A stretch of DNA of 64,000 nt from Nonomuraea aurantiaca. Its GTDB lineage: Bacteria; Actinomycetota; Actinomycetes; Streptosporangiales; Streptosporangiaceae. The notes under the pieces are model-generated. The model worked only from the letters and a program-made list of their open reading frames with translations, was not told where the DNA came from and did not search any database. Below are positions 1 through 8,200 of the stretch, in pieces. The stretch lies in NCBI RefSeq assembly GCF_020215705.1, contig NZ_JAIWNB010000008.1, forward strand, positions 124,001-188,000, written 5' to 3'. The translations under genes and the position numbers were made by a program. The first letter of the stretch is position 1. Each line of letters starts with the position of its first letter.

Positions 1-333
1 TGGACGACGGCGATGGGCGGCGCTGACCAGGCTGTGCGCGTGCGCGGGCAGGTGGTCGCCGAGGTAGCCGGCTCGCCGGAAGGTGACGTTGGGCAGGTGG
101 CGGCTCTGCTCGCGGGCCGTGCGGATCGCCTCGGGTGAGCGGCCCACGCCCGTCACAGCCGGCAGGCGGGCGGTCAGCTTGCGGGCCAGCAGGCCGTCGC
201 CGCATCCGACGTCCAGGGCGTGCGCGCAGCCGTCGGGTACGGCCCGCAGGACGAGGCGCTGGTAGTGGACGTTGTGGTGCCAGTAGGGCTCGGGCACCGG
301 GTCACGGTAGCCGGTGAAGTTGGGTCTCTTTTG
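1..333 (-). CDS. Class I SAM-dependent methyltransferase, partial (3' end outside window)
   Basis: Read on the minus strand, this frame gives a typical class I methyltransferase N-terminus. A run resembling FTGYRDPVPEPYWHH is followed by the SAM-binding motif ALDVGCGDGLLARKL and then a second strand (PAVTGVGRSPEAI). The rest of the gene lies left of position 1. No ATG or GTG start occurs in this frame near the expected N-terminus (about 325-340). The nearest in-frame upstream codons are CTG and ATT, so the start may be lost, non-standard or affected by an indel. It is divergent from hypX. The family methylates small molecules; the substrate cannot be told from this piece. Confidence 0.6.
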
Positions 334-713
334 TGACGGGCCAGAAAGCCGCGGCGCCAGGGCCGGAATCCCGCGAGGTGCCGCAAGTGTCAGGCGGGGT
401 TTCGGTCGCGAGGCGGGCTCGGCTTCCGGGGCGTAGTAGGGGGCTTCGGAGCCTCTCCCCCACATACGATCCCGACAAAGCGGATCATTTGGGGCTGGTC
501 CGGGCGGATTTTTGCGGAGATGTGTCATCAGCACTTGCAGGTTCATGTCAGCATCGATGGCATGTACGGGCTATATGGGACTGCCGTAAACATGTGGGAC
601 CGGTGGGGTCACCCGCGCCCACGTGTGCCCGGCTGAGCCGGCCCCTCTCCCCCGGGCCCGCGCAGGGCGAGCCCCCGTCACCTTCGAACGATCCGCCTGA
701 AAGAAGTTCTCCG
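334..713. promoter_or_regulatory. Intergenic region between methyltransferase and hypX
   Basis: About 380 bases without a convincing gene. The plus-strand open frame through it lacks conserved protein character and only joins hypX by reading upstream of its start. An imperfect inverted repeat (CATGTACGG at 561-569, CCGTAAACATG at 584-594) could be an operator or hairpin. A purine-rich AGAAG stretch near 701-706 is the likely ribosome binding site of hypX. Confidence 0.4.
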
Positions 714-2417
714 TTGCGTATTCTGCTGCTCTGCTCCTCCTTCAACGGCCTGACCCAGCGCGCCTGGCTGGAACTGCGCCGGGCCGGTCACGACGTCACC
801 GTCGAGCTGGCCGTCTCGGAGCAGGTGATGCTGGAGGCGGCCCAGCTGGCCAAACCCGACCTGATCATCTGCCCGTTCCTGAAGGAGAAGGTCCCGGCCC
901 TGCTGTGGCAGAACCACCGGACGATCATCATTCACCCCGGGCCGCCCGGCGACCGGGGCCCGTCCTCGCTGGACTGGGCGATCGCCGACGCCGAGCCGGA
1001 GTGGGGCGTGACGGCGCTGCAGGCGGTGGAGGAGATGGACGCGGGGCCGATCTGGGGGTTCCGGACGTTCGCGATGCCGGCCGAGCCGCCGCGCAAGTCG
1101 GCCCTCTACAACGGGCCGGTGGCCGATGCGGCGGTGGAGCTGGTGGTGGAGGTGGCGGCCAAGGCGATGGACGCGGCGTTCGTGCCGGTGCCGCTGGATT
1201 ATCGTTCGCCGCTGGTGCGGGGGCGGTTGCGGCCGGCGATGCGGCATGGCGACCGGGAGTTCTCCTGGTCGGAGCCGACGGACGCGGTGCTGCGCCGAGT
1301 GCGTTCGGCGGATGGGGCGCCGGGCGGGCGGGTGCTGCTGGAGGGGCGGATGATGCGGGTGTTCGATGTGTATCGGGGTCCGGTGGTGGTGGGGACGCCG
1401 GGGTCGGTGGTGGCGCGGCGTGAGGGCGCGGTGCTGGTGCACACCGGTGATGGCACGGTGTGGGTGGGGCATCTGCGGGAGGAGGAGCCGGGGGCGATCA
1501 AGCTGCCGGCGGCGTTGGTGCTGGGTGATCGGGTGGCGGGGCTGGAGGAGCGGCCGGGTTACAGCGAGGTGACCTATGACCGTAGTGACGTGGTGGGGGT
1601 GGTGAGTTTCGACTTCTACAACGGCGCGATGTCGACTGAGCAGTGCCGGCGGCTGGCGTCGGCGTTGCGGTACGCGGCGGCGCAGGACACGCGGGTGCTG
1701 GTGGTGCGGGGTGGTGAGGTGTTCTCCAACGGCATCCATCTGAACGTGATCGAGGCGGCGCGTCATCCGGAGCTGGAGGCGTGGATGAACATCAACGCGA
1801 TCAACCAGGTGTGTCGTGAGGTGATCGAGTGTACGGGGCAGCTGGTGGTGACGTCGGTGGGCGGTAACGCGGGTGCCGGCGGGGTGATGATGGGGCTGGG
1901 CGCGGATCGGGTGCTGGTGCGTGAGGGTGTGGTGTTGAATCCGCATTATCGGACGATGGGGTTGTTCGGGTCGGAGTTCTGGACGTACGTGCTGCCTCGG
2001 CGGGTGGGTGCGTCGGTGGCGGGGCGGTTGACGGGTGAGGCGTTGCCGGTGGGTGCGGCTCAGGCGGTGGAGTTGGGTCTGGCCGATCGGTTGGTGGCGG
2101 GGTCGCGGCTGGAGTTCGAGCGGTCGGTGCTGGAGTACGCCGAGCGGCTGGCGGCCGGGGATGATTATGAACGGCTGCTGGGGATCAAGCGGGAGGCGCG
2201 GGAGGCCGATGAGCGGCGTAAGCCGTTGGATGCTTATCGGGTGGAGGAGCTGGCGGAGATGAGCCGGGACATGTTCGATGACCGCAATGGGTTCCGGCAG
2301 GCGCGTCAGGCGTTCGTGCATAAGCGTAAGGTGGAGGCGACGCCGGGTCATCTGGCGGTGCATCGGGAGTTGTCCGGCGCGTCGGCGGGGGCGGGTGCGG
2401 CCGCATCTCATATGTGA
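714..2417 (+). CDS. hypX: Hydrogenase maturation factor HypX/HoxX
   Basis: A protein of 567 residues with the two-part HypX layout. The N-terminal formyltransferase-like domain (about 1-250) starts RILLLCSSFNGLTQRAW and has a conserved HPGPPGDRGPSS loop (His near 74) and an EEMDAGPIW segment. The C-terminal enoyl-CoA hydratase-like domain (about 290-530) contains GGNAGAGGVMMGLGAD and GLFGSEFWTY. HypX proteins make the CO ligand of the NiFe-hydrogenase active site from a formyl group in aerobic hydrogenase producers. TTG at 714 was chosen because homology begins exactly there and an AGAAG ribosome site precedes it; the longer in-frame extension looks non-coding. No hydrogenase structural or other hyp gene lies in the window, so partners may be to the left or elsewhere. 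Confidence 0.9.
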   Translation: MRILLLCSSFNGLTQRAWLELRRAGHDVTVELAVSEQVMLEAAQLAKPDLIICPFLKEKVPALLWQNHRTIIIHPGPPGDRGPSSLDWAIADAEPEWGVTALQAVEEMDAGPIWGFRTFAMPAEPPRKSALYNGPVADAAVELVVEVAAKAMDAAFVPVPLDYRSPLVRGRLRPAMRHGDREFSWSEPTDAVLRRVRSADGAPGGRVLLEGRMMRVFDVYRGPVVVGTPGSVVARREGAVLVHTGDGTVWVGHLREEEPGAIKLPAALVLGDRVAGLEERPGYSEVTYDRSDVVGVVSFDFYNGAMSTEQCRRLASALRYAAAQDTRVLVVRGGEVFSNGIHLNVIEAARHPELEAWMNINAINQVCREVIECTGQLVVTSVGGNAGAGGVMMGLGADRVLVREGVVLNPHYRTMGLFGSEFWTYVLPRRVGASVAGRLTGEALPVGAAQAVELGLADRLVAGSRLEFERSVLEYAERLAAGDDYERLLGIKREAREADERRKPLDAYRVEELAEMSRDMFDDRNGFRQARQAFVHKRKVEATPGHLAVHRELSGASAGAGAAASHM

Positions 2418-2420
2418 GAT
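2405..2420. promoter_or_regulatory. Perfect 16-bp palindrome before the XRE-MurA gene
   Basis: ATCTCA-TATG-TGAGAT is a perfect inverted repeat. It overlaps the hypX stop codon and ends 13 bases before the start of the gene encoding an XRE DNA-binding domain fused to MurA. Its place and symmetry suggest an operator for the XRE domain, possibly autoregulatory; this is inference. Confidence 0.45.
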
Positions 2421-2433
2421 ATGTTGTCGTGTT

Positions 2434-3963
2434 ATGACTGATGATTATCTCGTGCGGATCGGCCGGCTGATTCGTGACGCGCGCCAGCACCGTGGGTGGA
2501 CGCAGTTGCAGCTGGCGGATGCTCTGGCGACGAGCCAGAGCGCGGTGAACCGGATCGAGCGCGGCAACCAGAACATCAGTCTTGAGATGATCGCGCGGAT
2601 CGGTGAGGCGCTCGACAGTGAGATCGTGTCGCTGGGCTATGCCGGGCCGATGCATCTGCGGGTCGTGGGCGGGCGGCGCCTGTCGGGCAGCATCGATGTC
2701 AAGACCTCCAAGAACGCGTGCGTGGCGCTGCTGTGCGCGTCGCTACTGACCTCGGGGCGGACGATTCTGCGTAAGGTGGCGCGGATCGAGGAGGTCTACC
2801 GGATCCTGGAGGTGCTCGCCTCGATCGGGGTGCGGGCGCGGTGGATCAACGAGGGCAGCGATCTGGAGATCGTGCCTCCGGCCCGGCTGGAGCTGGAGGC
2901 GATGGACACCGAGGCGGCGCGGCGTACCAGGAGCGTGATCATGTTCCTGGGGCCGTTGATGCATCGTACGGACCAGTTCAGGATTCCGTACGCGGGCGGC
3001 TGCGACCTGGGGACGCGCACGGTGCAGCCGCACATGTCGGCGTTGCGGCACTTCGGGCTGGACATCACGGCGACGGGCGGTTTCTACCACGCGCGGGTGG
3101 ACCGGGGGGTGTCGCCGTCGCGGGCGATCGTGCTGACCGAGCGGGGTGACACCGTGACGGAGAACGCGCTGCTGGCGGCGGCGCGCCACGACGGTGTGAC
3201 GGTGATCCGCAACGCCTCCTCCAATTACATGGTGCAGGACCTGTGCTTCTTCCTGGAGGAGCTGGGTGTGCGGGTGGAGGGCGTCGGTACGACGACGTTG
3301 ACGGTTCACGGGGTGTCCTCGATCGATCGGGATGTCGACTACTCCCCCTCTGAGGATCCGGTGGAGGCGATGAGCCTGCTGGCGGCGGCGGTGGTGACGC
3401 AGTCGGAGCTGACGATCTGCCGGGTGCCGGTGGAGTTCCTGGAGATCGAGCTGGCGGTGCTGGAGGAGATGGGCCTCGATCACGATCGGGGTGCCGAGTA
3501 CGCGGCGGCCAACGGACGCACGCGGCTGGTGGATCTGACGGTGCGGCCGTCCAAGCTGGTCTCCCCCATCGACAAGATCCATCCGATGCCGTTCCCGGGG
3601 CTGAACATCGACAATGTGCCGTTCTTCGCGGCGATCGCGGCGACGGCGCAGGGTTCGACGCTGATCCATGACTGGGTCTATGACAACCGGGCGATCTATC
3701 TGACGGAGCTGACGCGGCTGGGGGCGTCGGTGAAGTTGCTGGATCCGCATCGGGTGCTGGTGGAGGGGCCGACGCGCTGGCGCAGCGCGGAGATGATGTG
3801 CCCGCCGGCGCTGCGGCCGGCGGTGGTGGTGCTGCTGGCGATGATGGCGGGTGAGGGCACGTCGGTGCTGCGCAATGTGTACGTCATCAACCGGGGGTAT
3901 GAGGATCTGGCCGAGCGGCTGAACGCGCTGGGGGCGCGGATCGAGACCTTCCGCGACATCTGA
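2434..3963 (+). CDS. XRE-family HTH domain fused to UDP-GlcNAc 1-carboxyvinyltransferase (MurA-like)
   Basis: A 509-residue protein. Residues 1-65 form an XRE helix-turn-helix (GWTQLQLADALATSQSAVNRIERGNQNIS). Residues 70-509 form an EPSP-synthase/MurA fold. MurA landmarks are kept: the KN pair of the UDP-GlcNAc site (Lys93-Asn94), the catalytic loop AGGCDLGTR with Cys190 at the fosfomycin-target position, and a C-terminal RGYEDLAERLNALGA. MurA makes enolpyruvyl-UDP-GlcNAc, the first committed step of peptidoglycan synthesis. The family is normally about 420 residues, so the extra N-terminus is the whole DNA-binding module. ATG 2434 was chosen because the HTH begins there. It could be a second MurA isozyme with a regulatory role. 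It follows hypX by 16 bases, but a functional link is not evident. Confidence 0.85.
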   Translation: MTDDYLVRIGRLIRDARQHRGWTQLQLADALATSQSAVNRIERGNQNISLEMIARIGEALDSEIVSLGYAGPMHLRVVGGRRLSGSIDVKTSKNACVALLCASLLTSGRTILRKVARIEEVYRILEVLASIGVRARWINEGSDLEIVPPARLELEAMDTEAARRTRSVIMFLGPLMHRTDQFRIPYAGGCDLGTRTVQPHMSALRHFGLDITATGGFYHARVDRGVSPSRAIVLTERGDTVTENALLAAARHDGVTVIRNASSNYMVQDLCFFLEELGVRVEGVGTTTLTVHGVSSIDRDVDYSPSEDPVEAMSLLAAAVVTQSELTICRVPVEFLEIELAVLEEMGLDHDRGAEYAAANGRTRLVDLTVRPSKLVSPIDKIHPMPFPGLNIDNVPFFAAIAATAQGSTLIHDWVYDNRAIYLTELTRLGASVKLLDPHRVLVEGPTRWRSAEMMCPPALRPAVVVLLAMMAGEGTSVLRNVYVINRGYEDLAERLNALGARIETFRDI

Positions 3964-4033
3964 TTTTCTGTCGGTGGGGCCCGCTACCGTCTGCCTGTGT
4001 GGATCTTCGTTGGATCTTCGGTGAGGGGGGACG

Positions 4034-5044
4034 GTGCGGCCTGCTGAGCTCGATCGGCTGACGGTGGTGGAGGCGGCCGACCGCTATGTGGAGCTGGTGC
4101 GGGCCAAGACGCTGACGGGGGCGTTGTCGCAGGCGACGGCGGAGCTGTATGCGCGTGATGTGGCGACGCTGGTGGCGCTGGCCGGGGAGTCGACGGTGCT
4201 GGACGACCTGTCGGGCGAGGACGTCGACGCGATCTTGCTGGCGTTCGCGCGTAAGCCGGACGGCCGGCGTTCGGTGGGTGGCGGCGGGCAGAGTCCGTCG
4301 TCGCAGGCGCGGTTTCGGCGTTCGATCTCGGCGTTGTTCAAGTACGCGTCGCTGGCGGGCTGGGTGCAGATCAATCCGATGGCGTTGTCGACGGTGACGG
4401 CCAGGGAGCGGGGCGGATTGCGGCCCGAGCGCCGGGCGTTGACGCGGGAGCAGGCGCAGGGGTTGATCGGGGCGGCGCGCTCGGCGGGTGAGACGCCGGC
4501 GGCGGGGCGGCGTGATCAGCGGACGGAGTTGCGCGATGCGTTGATCGTGTTGCTGTTGTCGACGCTGGGGCCGCGGGTGTCGGAGCTGGTGCGGGCCAAT
4601 GTCGAGGATTTCTACACCAATGACGGGGTGCGTTATTGGCGGATCTTCGGCAAGGGGGGCCGCACCCGGGATGTGCCACTCCCCCGCGATGTGGCGCTGG
4701 CGTTGGAGGCTTATCTGGCGCGGGAGCGGGCGGCACTGCCGGACAAGGCGTTGTTGTTGTCGTGGCGGGGGCGGCGGCTGGCGCGTGGTGATGTCCAGGC
4801 GGTGATCGATCGGGTGCAGCGGCGGGTGGCGGCCGAGCAGCGCCGGACGGTGACGCCGCATGGGTTGCGGCACACGACGGCGACGCATCTGCTGGCGGAC
4901 GCGGTGGACATGGACGCGGTGCGGCGGGTGCTGGGGCACAGTGATCTGTCGACGCTGGGGCGTTACCGCGATGAGTTGCCGGGTGAGCTGGAAGGGGCGA
5001 TGCGGGCGCATCCGTTGTTGAAGCGGGCCGACCCGGATCGGTGA
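4034..5044 (+). CDS. Tyrosine recombinase / phage-type integrase
   Basis: A 336-residue XerC/D-like recombinase. It has an N-terminal SAM-like core-binding domain (about 1-125) and a C-terminal catalytic domain. The full catalytic set is visible: Arg181 (GPRVSEL), Lys207 (GKGGRTR), His276 and Arg279 (HGLRHTTATH), His302 (LGHSD) and Tyr311 (GRYRDEL). It should cut and rejoin DNA at short inverted sites. The GTG start at 4034 follows a GAGGGGGG ribosome site. No phage or conjugation genes accompany it, so it may be a host Xer-like enzyme or an isolated integrase. It lies about 0.6 kb left of the apparent 5.68-8.16 kb inversion, but a causal link is only a possibility. Confidence 0.88.
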   Translation: MRPAELDRLTVVEAADRYVELVRAKTLTGALSQATAELYARDVATLVALAGESTVLDDLSGEDVDAILLAFARKPDGRRSVGGGGQSPSSQARFRRSISALFKYASLAGWVQINPMALSTVTARERGGLRPERRALTREQAQGLIGAARSAGETPAAGRRDQRTELRDALIVLLLSTLGPRVSELVRANVEDFYTNDGVRYWRIFGKGGRTRDVPLPRDVALALEAYLARERAALPDKALLLSWRGRRLARGDVQAVIDRVQRRVAAEQRRTVTPHGLRHTTATHLLADAVDMDAVRRVLGHSDLSTLGRYRDELPGELEGAMRAHPLLKRADPDR

Positions 5045-5053
5045 GCGGGCCGC

Positions 5054-5105
5054 TTTCGCCTGGCCCGCTCGGCCTTCCGCTTTCGCCTGGCTTGTTTCGC
5101 CTGGC
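5054..5105 (+). repeat. Short direct repeats, TTTCGCCTGGC x3
   Basis: Three copies of TTTCGCCTGGC begin at 5054, 5081 and 5095 in the gap between the recombinase and the convergent XRE gene. A fourth, degenerate unit may follow. No hairpin is evident. The role is unknown; a site for the neighbouring recombinase is a speculative option. Confidence 0.5.
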
Positions 5106-5195
5106 TTGTTGCGCGTGGCTCGGGCGGGCCGTCGGGTGGGCTCTTGGGCGGGTGTGGCGGCGATGAGCGGTTGAGCGGGCCTGGTCTCGTCCCGC

Positions 5196-5450
5196 TCAGG
5201 CGGGTGTGGCGGCGGTGAGCCGCAGGGCGAGGTGGTCGAGGGAGACGCCGAGGACGTCGGCCAGGGCGGCGATGGTGAAGAACGCGGGCGTGGGGATGCG
5301 GCCGGTCTCGATCTTGCGGAGGGTTTCGGCGGACATGCCGGCCGCAGCGGCGACCTCGACGATGCTGCGGTCGCCGCGCACCTCGCGGAGCAGCAGGCCG
5401 AGCTGCTCGCCGCGGCGTCGCTCTTCGGGGGTCAGCGAAGGTCGGACCAT
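5196..5450 (-). CDS. XRE-family transcriptional regulator
   Basis: An 84-residue single-domain regulator. The helix-turn-helix is clear (IVEVAAAAGMSAETLRKIETGRIPTPAFFTIAALADVLGVSLDHL). It is divergent from the methionine aminopeptidase start at 5514, sharing a 63-base AT-richer promoter region, and may control itself and that gene. The short length is typical of stand-alone XRE proteins. The ATG at 5450 gives a complete N-terminal arm (MVRPSLTPEERRRGEQLG). Confidence 0.85.
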   Translation of the reverse strand: MVRPSLTPEERRRGEQLGLLLREVRGDRSIVEVAAAAGMSAETLRKIETGRIPTPAFFTIAALADVLGVSLDHLALRLTAATPA

Positions 5451-5513
5451 GGTCCAAGTCTACAGCCGGGATACGAATACCAACGCAATAAAAATACCGG
5501 TATAGTTATCGAC
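5451..5513. promoter_or_regulatory. Divergent promoter region with ATACCGGTAT palindrome
   Basis: This short gap between the XRE gene and the aminopeptidase start is unusually AT-rich for the window. It holds a 10-bp perfect palindrome (ATACCGGTAT, 5494-5503) about 10 bases before the ATG at 5514. A XRE operator is the likely reading; not proven. Confidence 0.4.
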
Positions 5514-6155
5514 ATGGTGGAGATTAAGACGTCGGCGGAGATCGACGCGATGCGAGAGGCGGGCCGCGTGGTGGCGCGGGCGCTGCAGGCGGCCGTCAAG
5601 CATGCGGCGGTGGGGGTGCGGGTCGACGAGCTGGACGAGGTGGCGGCCACCGTCATCGCCGAGGCGGGCGCCAAGCCCGCGTTCCTGGTCACCGGCCTGG
5701 GCGAGCCAGGCGGAGCCGAGCACCTGTCCGCGATCGGCGCCCTCCACGCCGTCGCCGGCGCGATGGGCGCCCCCGTCGGCCCGATGGAGGGCCTGTGGTG
5801 GGTGGAGGACGACCGGCCAGGGCTGGAGGTGCCGCGCGAGCAGTGGCGCTGGCACCTACTACTGCCCCTGCCCGCCGCACCTGAGCCCGGACGGCTGGAG
5901 CAGGCCCGCGAGTCCGTACGCCCGACCTGCGCGGCCGCCGACCGCGTACGCGTGGCCGTCTTCACCGAAGGACAGTGCGTGCAGATGCTGCACCACGGCC
6001 CCTTCAGCGAGGAGCACATGACGCTGAAGGCGATGGAGGAGTTCATGAACGAGAACGAACTGGTGCCCAACGGGCCGCACCACGAGGTGTACCTCACGGC
6101 GTTCGACGACCCCGACCCGCGCACACTGCTGCGCCAGCCCGTCCGCCCCGCATGA
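5514..6155 (+). pseudogene. Chimeric ORF: methionine aminopeptidase N-terminus joined to GyrI-like C-terminus
   Basis: The 213-residue frame is built from two unrelated genes. Residues 1-58 (MVEIKTSAEIDAMREAGRVV to AGAKPAFL) are the N-terminus of a type I methionine aminopeptidase and contain no metal ligand. From about 5688 it becomes the body of a stand-alone GyrI-like small-molecule-binding protein: PMEGLWWVEDD, QCVQMLHHGPFSEEHMT and a C-terminal TLLRQPVRPA. The missing aminopeptidase part lies on the minus strand ending at 8154, and the missing GyrI start lies at 8200-8159. Putting the halves together gives a 255-residue aminopeptidase and a 169-residue GyrI protein, so this looks like one junction of an inversion. 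The chimera might still be expressed, as its frame is open, but aminopeptidase activity is not expected. Confidence 0.85.
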
Positions 6156-6346
6156 ACCGCCTCACCCGTTAATCAGGGGTTCATCTGGGGTCACACGATC
6201 TTCCCCCGCCACCGCGCCGCCTCTTACATTCCGAAGCGTCACCCCATCCCGAGCGTCACCGCGGACACACCGGCCGAACAAGGTCAGCCCGGTCGCCACC
6301 GCGGCCGCGTCGGGCGCGAAGGTAAGAGCCGGCAAGGAGACAGACC

Positions 6347-7219
6347 GTGTTCAAGCGCATCGCCCTCATCCCCCTGCTGTTACTCACCTTCCTGGGAGTG
6401 GCGAACCCCGCACCAGCCCAGGCGCACGAGCCACGCCACCTGCGCATCCTGCTCACCAATGACGACGGCTACACCTCTGCGTACCTGCAAGGACTGCGCC
6501 AGAAGCTGATCGACGCGGGCCACGAGGTGACGGTCGTCGCCCCCGACAGCGATGTCAGCATCACCGGCACGGCGATCAACGCCAGGTTCGGCACCACGTT
6601 GCAGGCCACCCAGAAGGAGCCAGGCGTCTGGGCGATCGCGGGCAGTCCCAGCGACGCGGTCGCGTTCGGGACGCGCGTGGTGTTCGCCGGCAACCCGCCG
6701 GACCTGGTGGTGTCGGGCCCCAATCCGGGTGAGAACGTCGCCGCGACCGCCAACTACTCCGGCACCGTCGCGGCGACGATCACCGCCATCACCGGCGGCA
6801 TCCCGGCCGTGGCGGTCAGCGTCGCCAGGAGCGGCGCCTCCTTCCCCAGCGCCGACCAGTCGATCGCGTTCGCCGTCAAACTCGTCGACCGGCTGGCGGC
6901 GACCTCACGCGGCGCCGTCCTGCCCGCCCGCACCGCGCTGAACGTCAACTACCCCGTCACCCCCAACGGCCAGGTCACCCTCGCCAAGCTGGGGACCTCG
7001 CTGCCGTTCTCCACCGACTACACCCTCGACTCCGCCGCGTGCGCCACCTGCTACCGCATCCTGCCCCTGCCGGCCACCGCCCCCGACCCGGTGACCGACG
7101 CCGACCGCACCCTGCTGGCCGCGGGCAACGTCACCATCACCCCGCTGGACGGCAGCTGGGAAGCGGGACCGGCCACCGCCACCATCATCCGCTACCGCCT
7201 CAACGCCCTGACCCCCTGA
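6347..7219 (+). CDS. Secreted SurE-like 5'/3'-nucleotidase
   Basis: A 290-residue SurE-family protein with an N-terminal signal peptide (FKRIALIPLLLLTFLGVANPAPAQA, hydrophobic core then an AxA-type site). The SurE motifs are present: ILLTNDDGY with the acidic metal pair, VVAPDSDVS, and SGPNPGENVA followed by YSGTVAA. SurE enzymes remove phosphate from nucleoside monophosphates with a divalent metal. Cytoplasmic SurE is usually about 250-260 residues; the leader suggests an extracellular salvage phosphatase. GTG 6347 is preceded by AAGGAGA at a good distance. The gene lies inside the segment that appears inverted, so its neighbours probably changed recently. Confidence 0.85.
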   Translation: MFKRIALIPLLLLTFLGVANPAPAQAHEPRHLRILLTNDDGYTSAYLQGLRQKLIDAGHEVTVVAPDSDVSITGTAINARFGTTLQATQKEPGVWAIAGSPSDAVAFGTRVVFAGNPPDLVVSGPNPGENVAATANYSGTVAATITAITGGIPAVAVSVARSGASFPSADQSIAFAVKLVDRLAATSRGAVLPARTALNVNYPVTPNGQVTLAKLGTSLPFSTDYTLDSAACATCYRILPLPATAPDPVTDADRTLLAAGNVTITPLDGSWEAGPATATIIRYRLNALTP

Positions 7220-7560
7220 GCCCGGAGCAACCCCCCGGAACGTCGTGGGCCCGCGGCACAGGACACCACCACGGGCCCACAGCCGACCCCGCCACACGCC
7301 GCCAACAGCGCGGTGAGCACGCGGTTCACGCCGCACGGTTCACGCCGCACGGTTCACGCCGCGCGGTGAGCTGAGCGCTGGACCACGCGCAGTCCTCGCC
7401 ACGCGGTGAGCTGAGGGCGGGAGGCGGGAGGCGGGAGGCGGAGCGGGACAGGGCTGCACGCGCCGTCGATGGTCTCGAGCATGACACGCATAGGCGTCCT
7501 TCCGGAGGCCTGTTCGCCCTTACGAGCGCGAGCGGCGCGCTCGACGGGGCCGCACGGCTC
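7220..7560. repeat. Non-coding gap with three families of tandem or direct repeats
   Basis: No gene is seen in this stretch. It contains a 14-bp unit GGTTCACGCCGCAC in tandem at 7323, 7337 and 7351 (the last with one change). CGCGGTGAGCTGAG occurs as a direct repeat at 7362-7375 and 7402-7415. A 7-bp unit GGCGGGA is repeated from 7416 to about 7442. It lies between the convergent surE-like and aminopeptidase 3' ends. Confidence 0.75.
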
Positions 7561-8154
7561 CTACACCTCGGTGAGGATGACCGGCCCGTCGTCGGTGATG
7601 GCCACCGTGTGCTCGCTATGGGACGTGCGCGAGCCGTCAACGGTCCGCAACGCCCACCCGTCGGAGTCCGTGTCGTAGCGGCCGTCACCGCCGCCGGTGA
7701 ACATCGGCTCGATCGCCAGCACCAATCCCGCCCGCAGCACCAGCCCGCGGCCCGGACGCCCATGGTTGGCCACATGCGGGTCCTCGTGCATCCGCCGCCC
7801 GATCCCGTGTCCGCCGAAGTCGATCGGCACGCCGTAGCCGCCCGCCGCCGCGACCGAGGCGATGGCGTGCCCGATGTCGCCCATCCGGTTGCCCGGCCGC
7901 ATCGCGGCGATGCCCGCCCGCAGAGCCTCCTGCGTTGCCTCGATGAGTGCCACATCACGCGCGCGCGGCAGCCCCACCACGAAGCTGACCGCCGAGTCGC
8001 CCGCCCACCCGTCGAGGTAGGCGCCGCAGTCGATGCTGACCAGGTCGCCGTCCTTGAGCCGGTAACGGTCCGGGATGCCGTGCACGATCACGTCGTTGAT
8101 CGACGCGCAGATGACCGCCGGGTAGGGCGTCGGCGCGAAGTGCGGGTGATAGCC
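7561..8154 (-). pseudogene. map: Type I methionine aminopeptidase, N-terminus missing
   Basis: The minus-strand frame opens just after an in-frame TGA (8160-8158) and reads GYHPHFAPTPYPAVICAS, then INDVIVHGIPDRY, to a normal C-terminus. All five metal-ligand regions of aminopeptidase I are present: the two Asp of SIDCGAYLDGWAGDS, His of GGHGIGRRMHEDPH, Glu of LAIEPMF and Glu of SEHTVAIT. The first roughly 58 residues are absent and are found at 5514-5687 on the opposite strand. As it stands, the first usable start is GTG 8091, which would give a 176-residue protein lacking the N-terminal clamp. Four extra bases (8155-8158) sit at the junction. Other aminopeptidase copies presumably exist elsewhere in the genome. 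Confidence 0.85.
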
Positions 8155-8158
8155 CGTT

Positions 8159-8200
8159 CAGGCAGGTGAGGGGGCCTTGGGTGATCAGTTCGGCGTTCAT
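8159..8200 (-). pseudogene. Orphaned N-terminus of GyrI-like protein
   Basis: ATG 8200 overlaps the stop of the MerR gene (ATGA), so this was the second gene of a coupled operon. It encodes MNAELITQGPLTCL, after which the frame leaves GyrI-like sequence. Joining it to the plus-strand sequence from 5688 gives LTCLVTGLGEPGGAEHL in frame, restoring a GyrI-like protein. As it stands the reading frame runs into rearranged DNA. Confidence 0.75.

Noticed and set aside
333..713. N-terminal extension of hypX to a start at 333
   Set aside because: The added 127 residues have no conserved character and the family begins at the TTG at 714 with a ribosome site.
678..2411. A 577-codon minus-strand frame opposite hypX
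   Set aside because: His/Arg/Pro-rich composition and exact overlap with a well-recognised gene; antisense shadow.
2278..2433. Upstream extension of the XRE-MurA gene into hypX
   Set aside because: It overlaps hypX coding sequence; the HTH begins at ATG 2434.
7323..7442. CRISPR-like array
   Set aside because: The repeats are tandem with no spacers and there are no cas genes.
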